Source: Planctomycetota bacterium (GTDB lineage: Bacteria; Planctomycetota; Planctomycetia; Pirellulales; Thermoguttaceae). Taken from it: a DNA stretch of 5,160 nucleotides. Below the pieces are notes generated by a model. The model saw only the letters and a program-made list of their open reading frames with translations, did no database searches and had not been told where the DNA came from. Of this stretch, positions 1 through 5,160 are shown one piece after another. Position 1 is the first letter of the stretch. Each line of letters opens with the position of its first letter. The DNA is taken from NCBI GenBank assembly GCA_023397045.1, contig JAEWUR010000761.1:1-5160 (forward strand), in the 5' to 3' direction. The translations under genes and the position numbers were made by a program.

Positions 1-243
1 TTCATCGCCACGCGGCGGATCCGCAAACATTTCGTCGATGGAAGCGATGTCGCATACATCGGCTGGCGTTCCCAAGGCGTCCAGAATCGCCCGAGCCATC
101 AACCAATGCCCCGTCGCGTTGACGTGGATGCCGTCGTCCGCAAGGCGATAGTGCGGATCGCGCTGACGCTGGGCGGCAAGATAGTCGCACAGGAGACCAT
201 GCATGTCGACAATGCTATCGCCAAGAAACAACACCCGATTCAT
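1..243 (-). other. Internally deleted SGNH/GDSL hydrolase domain (residues 823-903 of the fusion gene)
   Basis: Block I of an SGNH esterase is intact: a beta-strand ending in Gly830-Asp831-Ser832. The sequence then jumps to 'VDMHGLLCDYLAAQRQRDP', which in this subtype lies just before the last catalytic block. Block V follows, with Asp859-Gly-Ile-His862 and 'NATGHWLMARAIL'. Blocks II and III, which supply the oxyanion-hole Gly and Asn, are absent. Only 30 residues separate Ser832 from His862, against roughly 150-200 in normal members. Without its central sheet the domain is unlikely to fold as an active esterase. The residues after 880 resemble the usual C-terminal extension of planctomycete members and continue past the edge. 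SGNH recognition is strong; biological deletion versus assembly collapse is undecided. Confidence 0.8.
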
Positions 244-2709
244 GTTTGGAAGAAAGCCGCTTGGACTTTCACCACGCTCCAACAGTACAATCTTGTAGAC
301 ATGTATCTTTGGCAAGACGAGATGTGCCGTGTGGTCGATCACCCGGCACGGCACCGTTTCAGGAACCCCGCCGGGCTCATAACAAACCGCTTTGACCGTT
401 TGCCAATCTGTTGGAACCGGTACCGCAAGAGGTGTGGACTCCACGTCGACGACGCGTTTCTTCGGATCGAGCAGACATACATTATAATTGACGACGTGGA
501 GCGCCAGACGGTCATCTTTTCGATACATCATATAGCGGAGGTTTCCGCCAGGACCTTGGTTCGATGCGATCGGCTGGGTCGGGATCCCGTGAGTTTTCGG
601 ATTCCAGATGGTTGCACGATCACCAAGCAATTCCGTTGCGGGGCTGCCGTTGATGGTGACATTCTTGTCGATCAGCGACACGCGGCCGTATTGAGCGTAG
701 TCGCGTAGCGATTCAACTTGTTCGGGCGACATTTCGTAGGCAGGCGATTCGAGATAGATTGCGGCATAACCTGACAACGCTTCCGCCGTTGTTGGAAGAT
801 AGGCATCAATCAAAGTCGTGAAGGGTTGATGGTTGGCCGCAAGGCAATCGTGAATCGTCGCAATGCTGCCGACGCGCTGGGGCGATAGGGGATTGGAGCC
901 CTGATAGGCATAAAGGACGCCAAGTGGCGCTGTCGGCTGCCAACCCGCAAACAACTCGGGATAATTCTGGAAGAACTCGCGATAGAGCGCCTGGGGACGC
1001 CCATCGCCCGAGAAACCGCCGCCGCCGCTGAAGGCGGCCATCTCGGCAATTGCTAGTTCCTGAACGTTTTCCCAACCTTTTTGCTTGGCCTCGTAGCCGA
1101 GGTAGATGATTCGGGCCTGCATGTGTTGGGTAAAAAGCAGTTCGGCCAGATGATCGACACACAGCTGGCTTCGCGTTAGTAGAACTTGATAGGGGCGTTG
1201 GGTCGCCTCGGCATGGCCATCGTCGGTGTATCGAAAACCAAACTCGACCGAGTATTCACCCACTTGATCCGGCGTCCACGAGACGTGCATGGTAGTCGGC
1301 GTGCCCCTGGCCTTGCGCGAAGAACCACTGCCGCCAATCGCCCCATCCGGTTGAAGCTTCAGACGAACGTCCGGGCCTTGAGCTGAAGACAGCAGCAAGT
1401 ATAAATCCTCGACAGCATCGCCGTCCTTGGGGCTATCTCCAACACTTTCGATCCGGACCTCGAACTCCGCCGGTTTGCCGATCTGGACCTCGACCGGCAG
1501 CGATATCGTCGCCTTCATATTGGCCCAGGCAAGCGGATCATTCAGGGCGTAGTTGTAACTCAGATGATCGCTCTTTGCAGGGCCGGAAACCACTTGGACG
1601 GCAATCGTCTCCGACTCGGGCGGATTGCCCGCACATCGGATGCCGGGCGACGAGGTGCCCTCGAACATCAGCCGATCGCATTGATTTCCCACCGATAGGC
1701 AGTTTTGGGGATCGTTGAAATTCGGAAACAGTATGAACTTCGGGTTGACCTCCCGGCCGACACGGCGGAGCGCGGCGAGATGCTCGGCGATGTTTTCGAC
1801 TTGCCATCGACGGATCAGTAATTTGGGAGCCTTCGAGGAACGCAAGGCAAGGTCGTCGGGATCGACGTTCTCCGTGAGCAGACGCATCCATTTTTGTTCT
1901 TGATTGGCCGCCAGCCACTCAGCGAACATCTTTTCACATCGATCGCAACAACACCAGCTAGAATCGCCACGAGAATTGTCGACGAAGCAGCCGTCATAGC
2001 CCACCTCGGCGATCAGTCGCACGACTTGCTGTTGCCAGTGCGTCCAGTCGGGGTTGTTAATGCAGTTGCGATACCGATGGAGCGGCGCGAAATAATCCGG
2101 CGTGTATCCGCCGAACTGGCCCGCGAAAAATCTTCCCTTCCGATCGACCGCCAGCCATTTGAACGGATCGTGCTCGGGTCGTGGCCCTGCCCAGCGATTG
2201 TAACGATCCCAGTGATCGTAGAATTCCCAGAAACCGAGCCGTTTCTCGTGATCGCCCGCCAACGTGTTCATCGCAATATAGGGGACGACCTCGCGGACCC
2301 CGGCTGCATGGCAACGCGCGACCGTCTCGCGGATGTGTTTGATTCGCTCGGCCAGCGCTTCGGGCGAAAGCCGTGCGATGTTATCCCAACTCAGCGTGTG
2401 ATGTGGCCCGCCGGTGTATTGGTTTTCGCCTCCGTAAAGTCCGATCGGTCCCCAAAGATGCGTGATCGGCACGGCCTTGCCCACGTGCAATAAATCAGGC
2501 GGCGACGGTTTCAGTTTGTCGGTGTATTTCTCCGAAGTAAAACATTGGTCGTTGTAGTCGATCGTGTAGATAATCGGAGCGGTCGTGGTCGGAACCATCG
2601 ACTGACCGGGCGCGGTTGCTGCCGTCGCAACGAACGCCAGAAGATTGCAAAACGTCATACGAACATTCTCCGAAACTGGCACAGGATCGCAAATGGCAGC
2701 GGTTTCCAT
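1..2709 (-). CDS. GH42-like glycoside hydrolase fused in frame to a collapsed SGNH-hydrolase domain (C-terminus beyond left edge)
   Basis: One frame stays open from ATG 2709 to base 1, giving 903 residues and no stop. A hydrophobic stretch at 20-35 may be a signal peptide. Residues about 47-360 look like a TIM-barrel glycosidase related to GH42: Cys216 in 'RNCINNP', 'CFVDN' at 241-245 and 'CCCDRCEKMFAEWL' at 253-266 resemble the GH42 zinc-site and active-site region, but Ser246 stands where GH42 has its acid/base Glu. Residues about 364-512 look like an Ig-like insertion. About 530-590 are helical, 595-685 resemble the glutaminase-like (trimerisation) domain of beta-galactosidases ('LGVLYAYQGSN'), and 715-811 are a beta-sandwich. 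From 823 SGNH sequence follows: 'VLFLGDSI', then almost at once 'DDGIHVNATGHW'. The start is 15 nt after the oxidoreductase stop, with AAGG 7 nt upstream; ATG 2658 is an alternative. The open frame is certain, the GH42 kinship moderately so, and activity is unknown. Confidence 0.85.
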   Translation of the reverse strand, partial: METAAICDPVPVSENVRMTFCNLLAFVATAATAPGQSMVPTTTAPIIYTIDYNDQCFTSEKYTDKLKPSPPDLLHVGKAVPITHLWGPIGLYGGENQYTGGPHHTLSWDNIARLSPEALAERIKHIRETVARCHAAGVREVVPYIAMNTLAGDHEKRLGFWEFYDHWDRYNRWAGPRPEHDPFKWLAVDRKGRFFAGQFGGYTPDYFAPLHRYRNCINNPDWTHWQQQVVRLIAEVGYDGCFVDNSRGDSSWCCCDRCEKMFAEWLAANQEQKWMRLLTENVDPDDLALRSSKAPKLLIRRWQVENIAEHLAALRRVGREVNPKFILFPNFNDPQNCLSVGNQCDRLMFEGTSSPGIRCAGNPPESETIAVQVVSGPAKSDHLSYNYALNDPLAWANMKATISLPVEVQIGKPAEFEVRIESVGDSPKDGDAVEDLYLLLSSAQGPDVRLKLQPDGAIGGSGSSRKARGTPTTMHVSWTPDQVGEYSVEFGFRYTDDGHAEATQRPYQVLLTRSQLCVDHLAELLFTQHMQARIIYLGYEAKQKGWENVQELAIAEMAAFSGGGGFSGDGRPQALYREFFQNYPELFAGWQPTAPLGVLYAYQGSNPLSPQRVGSIATIHDCLAANHQPFTTLIDAYLPTTAEALSGYAAIYLESPAYEMSPEQVESLRDYAQYGRVSLIDKNVTINGSPATELLGDRATIWNPKTHGIPTQPIASNQGPGGNLRYMMYRKDDRLALHVVNYNVCLLDPKKRVVDVESTPLAVPVPTDWQTVKAVCYEPGGVPETVPCRVIDHTAHLVLPKIHVYKIVLLERGESPSGFLPNMNRVLFLGDSIVDMHGLLCDYLAAQRQRDPHYRLADDGIHVNATGHWLMARAILDALGTPADVCDIASIDEMFADPPRGDE
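2668..2671 (-). promoter_or_regulatory. Shine-Dalgarno for the alternative start ATG 2658 of the glycosidase gene
   Basis: GGAG lies 9 nt before an in-frame ATG at 2658. Starting there would give 'MTFCNLLAFVATAATAPGQS', which looks more like a short signal peptide (hydrophobic core, A-x-A) than the longer, acidic N-terminus from ATG 2709. Its weakness is the lack of a basic residue after Met. Both starts have acceptable ribosome binding sites, so the sequence alone does not settle which is used. Confidence 0.35.
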
Positions 2710-2716
2710 TGAGTTA

Positions 2717-2720
2717 CCTT
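2717..2720 (-). promoter_or_regulatory. Shine-Dalgarno for ATG 2709 of the glycosidase gene
   Basis: AAGG sits 7 nt before ATG 2709, inside the 15-nt gap that follows the oxidoreductase stop codon TGA (2727-2725). The tight spacing suggests that the two genes share a transcript and may be translationally coupled, and it favours this start over ATG 2658. Confidence 0.5.
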
Positions 2721-2724
2721 GCCG

Positions 2725-4098
2725 TCATACTCTGACATAGTTTTCTATTCTGTATCCCTTGCGCTGTGGGCGGCTGAGCCAGGTATTCGCATCGTCGTCA
2801 CTGATGATTTCCTCGGTGTCAGCATTCCACTTCAGTGTTCGTCCCAAACGGATTGCGATGTTGGCCAGATGGCACGTCGTCAACGTCCGATGATGGGTAA
2901 AAACATCTGAGATAGGAGTCGAGCGATCCTTGATACAAGCTACGAAGTTGGCCATGTGACGGGCCCACGGATTGCCTGCTTCCTCAAACCCTGGTTTCCC
3001 CTTTCGCAGCTTCATGAGCACATCGGCGGGAATCGGTGTGCTTGCCATTTCCTCGACGGGTTTGCCCGTGAGCTTGCCGCGATTCACAAAGAATCGGCCC
3101 TTCTCGCCTTCAAACAAAATGCCGTTGGGGGTGTCGTGTCGAATGATCAGCTCGACACGGTTAGGGAAGTGGCAACGAACTTTGAAGGCCGTGGGCGTGT
3201 TGTAACAGTCGTCTACCGTCGGATAGCCTTTCCTGAAGGGCACGGGGAGATTGTACGTGACGGGCTCGACCGTCAGCGGGCCGGTGTGGTCCATGCCAAT
3301 CGCCCACTGGGCGATGTCAACGTGGTGCGCACCCCAATCGGTAATCTCACCGCCCGAGTATTCATACCAACCGCGAAACGTGTCATGGGTGCGCTGCTTG
3401 ATGTACTCGACCTTTGGGGCCTGTCCAAGCCACATGTCCCAGTCAAGCTCCGCTGGTGGGGCGGTCTTCGGGAACGGTCCGCCGGCCGTTCCACCGCCGA
3501 TGGTGCATGTGACGCGATGGATTTTCCCAATGACTCCAAGATGGCACATAGCGACCGCCGTGAGGAAAAGCTCGCTTGTGCTGCGTTGTTGTGTGCCTAC
3601 CTGAAAAACACGACCGGTCTGCCGCGCTACCCGGCAAAGTTTCTTGCCTTCGTCGATGGTCAAAGTCAATGGCTTCTGACAAAAGACATCCTTGCCGGCA
3701 AGCAAAGCGTCGATGGCGATTTTCGTGTGCCAGTGGTCGGGAGTACTGATGGTTACCGCTTCGATATCGTTGCGGTCCAGCAGCTTTCGGTAATCTTGGA
3801 ATATGGCCCGTTTGCCTCCGCCCGATGCCTCCTCTACCCGACTTCGGTCGACATCACAAACCGCCACCACCGTGCCGAACCTGGCGGCATTTACAAGATC
3901 GGTGATTTCCTTCCTGCGGTACCGAAAGCACATGTTTCCATTGCCAATGCATCCGAAGGTCGGACGATCATTCTTCGATGACGATGCGCTGGCTGCCAGA
4001 TCGGCAGCGGTGAAAAAATATGGCGACACAAGCCCGGACGCTGCAACGCCGACGGATCGCGCCATGAATTGGCGACGAGAGTGTTTCCGATATGTCAT
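2725..4098 (-). CDS. Tat-exported Gfo/Idh/MocA family oxidoreductase
   Basis: This complete 457-residue protein matches the long planctomycete type of Gfo/Idh/MocA enzyme, which acts on sugars or sugar derivatives with NAD(P). The N-terminus has a twin-arginine signal (S7-R8-R9-Q10-F11-M12), an Ala/Gly/Val stretch and a possible cleavage site near residue 38, so export as a folded, cofactor-loaded protein is expected. The Rossmann part starts at 'FGCIGNGNMC' (48-57), with 'CDVD' at 81-84, 'STPDHWH' at 118-124 and 'CQKPLTLTIDEGK' at 140-152; QKP replaces the classical EKP, as is common in this group. The C-terminal domain carries 'WLGQAP' (223-228) and 'DWGAHHVDIA' (254-263), whose Asp254/His258 pattern fits the catalytic motif. 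A GTG at 4134 extends the frame, but ATG 4098 has a strong Shine-Dalgarno and puts the Tat motif at the right distance from the start. The substrate is unknown; a glycosidase activity of the GH109 kind is possible. The gene lies between the beta-helix/LamG gene and the glycosidase gene. Confidence 0.95.
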   Translation of the reverse strand: MTYRKHSRRQFMARSVGVAASGLVSPYFFTAADLAASASSSKNDRPTFGCIGNGNMCFRYRRKEITDLVNAARFGTVVAVCDVDRSRVEEASGGGKRAIFQDYRKLLDRNDIEAVTISTPDHWHTKIAIDALLAGKDVFCQKPLTLTIDEGKKLCRVARQTGRVFQVGTQQRSTSELFLTAVAMCHLGVIGKIHRVTCTIGGGTAGGPFPKTAPPAELDWDMWLGQAPKVEYIKQRTHDTFRGWYEYSGGEITDWGAHHVDIAQWAIGMDHTGPLTVEPVTYNLPVPFRKGYPTVDDCYNTPTAFKVRCHFPNRVELIIRHDTPNGILFEGEKGRFFVNRGKLTGKPVEEMASTPIPADVLMKLRKGKPGFEEAGNPWARHMANFVACIKDRSTPISDVFTHHRTLTTCHLANIAIRLGRTLKWNADTEEIISDDDANTWLSRPQRKGYRIENYVRV

Positions 4099-4164
4099 GA
4101 CTCCCTCGTGGGAAAAACGTATCACCGATATCACCAGCTCTCATCGGAGCGGGTGAGCCTGCCA
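4099..4164 (-). other. 66-nt intergenic gap between the beta-helix/LamG gene and the oxidoreductase gene
   Basis: The gap holds the Shine-Dalgarno of the oxidoreductase and a short direct repeat, TATCACC-GA-TATCACC on the plus strand (4120-4126 and 4129-4135). A 4-bp GCTC/GAGC inverted repeat at 4137-4150 is too weak to be a terminator. I see no convincing promoter. The size fits continuous transcription, but an internal promoter cannot be excluded. Confidence 0.4.
4101..4107 (-). promoter_or_regulatory. Shine-Dalgarno that fixes the oxidoreductase start at ATG 4098
   Basis: On the minus strand the sequence reads GAGGGAG-TC-ATG. The GAGG core lies 5 nt before ATG 4098, a standard spacing. 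It falls inside the longer reading frame that begins at GTG 4134, which argues against that upstream start. Confidence 0.7.
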
Positions 4165-5160
4165 TCATTCGGCTTCAAGTCCGAGGCGAGGGCGATAGGA
4201 AGGCTCTGGTCCGACTTTTGACTTCAGGGGCTTTGCGGCAGGCGGCGCCAACCGAATGTCGTCGAAACTCCAATAACCCGCCAGGCTGCAATCGGAAGCG
4301 GATGCTAATGGTTGAGTCGCTTTTGCAAGTTCTTCGATTTCGGAGGGCGCAAGGGCTCGCTCATAGATGCCTATATCATCAATCGCTCCGCCAAACGGAC
4401 GCGAGCCGTCGGGACGACGCGCCATGGTCAAAACACCGCTGCCAACGGTGCGAGGTTTGTCCACTTTGGTTGCGGCAACCAGCCGGCCGTCGAGATAGAC
4501 GAGCAATTTATGGCCATCGTAGGTCATCGCCGCATGGTGCCAGCCGTGAAGCTGCCAAGCGCCCTTCGGGCTCCAGGCTTCATGTAGTCCCGCATCGCCA
4601 CCGCCGATGTTCAGATAGGCTCCGACGCGATCAACATCGATCACCAACGCGTAATGGCCGTCTTCACGCTCGTTGCTGTTCTTAGCGACGAGCCAATCGC
4701 GCGAGTCTTTCGGCTCGGTGCGCTGTGTGCGAAGTTTCTGGAAAAACCACGTTTCGACGGTCAAGGTGGGCGGGTCGAGGCGATTATCATGGGCAACTTC
4801 CAGATAATTGTCGCGGCCGCCCCAGAGCCCTCGGCCCCAACGGCCCGTACCAAGCTTCGGCTGCGTGTCGAGAAACGAGTTGTCGGCCCACGCGTGATTC
4901 TTATAGGTGATCTTGCCGGTGTTGAAATACATGGGGGGACCGGGCACATCATAAACGACGTTGTTCTCGACCGTGAAACCCGTGCTGCCCATGTCGAAAT
5001 AGATGCCGCGACCACCGGCCAATTCGCGGAACGATTGCGTGCCGTAGCCGACGGCGTGCACCAAGTTCGACCGAATGGTTGTGCCGGGTTGCCGTCCCAA
5101 TAAATAAATGCCTGCGCCGTCGCCGAGCCAATTCATGACGTTGTAGACATGGTTGTACTC
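4165..5160 (-). CDS. Right-handed beta-helix protein with C-terminal LamG-like domain (N-terminus beyond right edge)
   Basis: The last 331 residues are visible; the frame is open at base 5160 and ends at TGA 4167-4165. The internal ATG at 5136 is not the start, because the frame continues upstream with similar repeat sequence ('EYNHVYNV'). Residues 1 to about 100 show beta-helix rungs with Gly and Asn at turns: 'GDGAGIYLLG', 'TTIRSNLVHAVG', 'GRGIYFDMGSTGF', 'TVENNVVYDV'. Such helices occur in polysaccharide lyases and glycoside hydrolases, with the active site usually upstream, so no activity can be assigned. Residues about 128-280 form a LamG/concanavalin-like domain: 'LTVETWFF', 'HYALVIDVD', 'WHHAAMTYDG', 'LLVYLDGRLVA', 'GAIDDIGIYERALAPSEI'. 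This fold often binds carbohydrate. The tail at 292-300, 'SLAGYWSFD', resembles the first strand of another such domain but stops soon after. It is probably secreted; the signal peptide would be outside the window. Confidence 0.88.
   Translation of the reverse strand, partial: EYNHVYNVMNWLGDGAGIYLLGRQPGTTIRSNLVHAVGYGTQSFRELAGGRGIYFDMGSTGFTVENNVVYDVPGPPMYFNTGKITYKNHAWADNSFLDTQPKLGTGRWGRGLWGGRDNYLEVAHDNRLDPPTLTVETWFFQKLRTQRTEPKDSRDWLVAKNSNEREDGHYALVIDVDRVGAYLNIGGGDAGLHEAWSPKGAWQLHGWHHAAMTYDGHKLLVYLDGRLVAATKVDKPRTVGSGVLTMARRPDGSRPFGGAIDDIGIYERALAPSEIEELAKATQPLASASDCSLAGYWSFDDIRLAPPAAKPLKSKVGPEPSYRPRLGLEAE

Noticed and set aside
106..708. Plus-strand open frame of 200 codons
   Set aside because: It is antisense to the beta-sandwich and SGNH part of the fusion gene, whose minus-strand translation has clear family motifs. 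This one has none.
1894..2493. Plus-strand open frame of 199 codons
   Set aside because: It is antisense to the GH42-like barrel region, with no recognisable motif and no ribosome binding site that stands out.
2710..2727. Possible readthrough of the oxidoreductase stop (TGA followed by CGG) into the glycosidase frame, which is in the same phase
   Set aside because: TGA-C is a known leaky context and the phases match, but phase agreement has a one-in-three chance, the gap has its own ribosome binding site, and no supporting structure is visible.
2956..3981. Plus-strand open frame of 341 codons
   Set aside because: It lies antisense inside the clearly conserved oxidoreductase gene. Its protein shows no recognisable domain, and the overlap is explained by codon bias on the coding strand.
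4099..4134. GTG start at 4134 extending the oxidoreductase by 12 residues
   Set aside because: The strong Shine-Dalgarno just before ATG 4098 falls inside this extension, and the extension would push the Tat motif away from the N-terminus.
4137..4150. Inverted repeat GCTC-TCATCG-GAGC as a terminator
   Set aside because: The stem is only 4 bp and is not followed by a T-run on the transcribed strand.
5134..5136. ATG 5136 as the start of the beta-helix protein
   Set aside because: The frame stays open to base 5160 with beta-helix-like sequence upstream of this codon, and no signal peptide follows it.

Overview
The window carries three protein-coding genes, all on the minus strand, packed as a probable operon read from right to left. 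Two run off the window edges. The gene types suggest a planctomycete, most likely of the Pirellulales: a Tat-exported Gfo/Idh/MocA oxidoreductase with a CQKP motif, a secreted beta-helix plus LamG protein, and an SGNH-hydrolase subtype ending in an 'NATGHW' block. This assignment is by family resemblance, not by any marker gene. GC content looks moderately high by eye. I see no RNA gene, mobile element, CRISPR array or convincing terminator.

Layout in transcription order. (1) 5160-4165 is the C-terminal 331 residues of a right-handed beta-helix protein ending in a LamG/concanavalin-like domain; its N-terminus lies beyond the right edge. (2) After a 66-nt gap, 4098-2725 is a complete 457-residue Gfo/Idh/MocA oxidoreductase with a twin-arginine signal; a Shine-Dalgarno sequence directly in front of codon ATG 4098 fixes the start. 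(3) After a 15-nt gap, 2709-1 is one uninterrupted frame of at least 903 codons, still open at the left edge. It encodes a GH42-like glycoside hydrolase (barrel, apparent Ig-like insertion, glutaminase-like domain, C-terminal beta-sandwich) followed in the same frame by SGNH-hydrolase sequence.

The most striking feature is the end of gene 3. It has the SGNH nucleophile block (VLFLGDSI) and the catalytic Asp/His block (DDGIH, then NATGHW), but these lie only 30 residues apart, whereas SGNH enzymes normally have roughly 150-200 residues between them. The whole core, including the oxyanion-hole Gly and Asn blocks, is missing without loss of frame. The lesion sits at about 205-216. It is either a real in-frame deletion or fusion remnant, or an assembly error.

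Together the genes suggest extracytoplasmic processing of a decorated polysaccharide: a carbohydrate-binding or lyase-like beta-helix protein, an exported NAD(P)-type sugar oxidoreductase, a glycosidase-like protein, and the remains of a carbohydrate-esterase-type hydrolase. The shared pathway is inferred from gene order and predicted export. No substrate can be read from the sequence. Apart from the 66-nt and 15-nt gaps, the window is fully coding.
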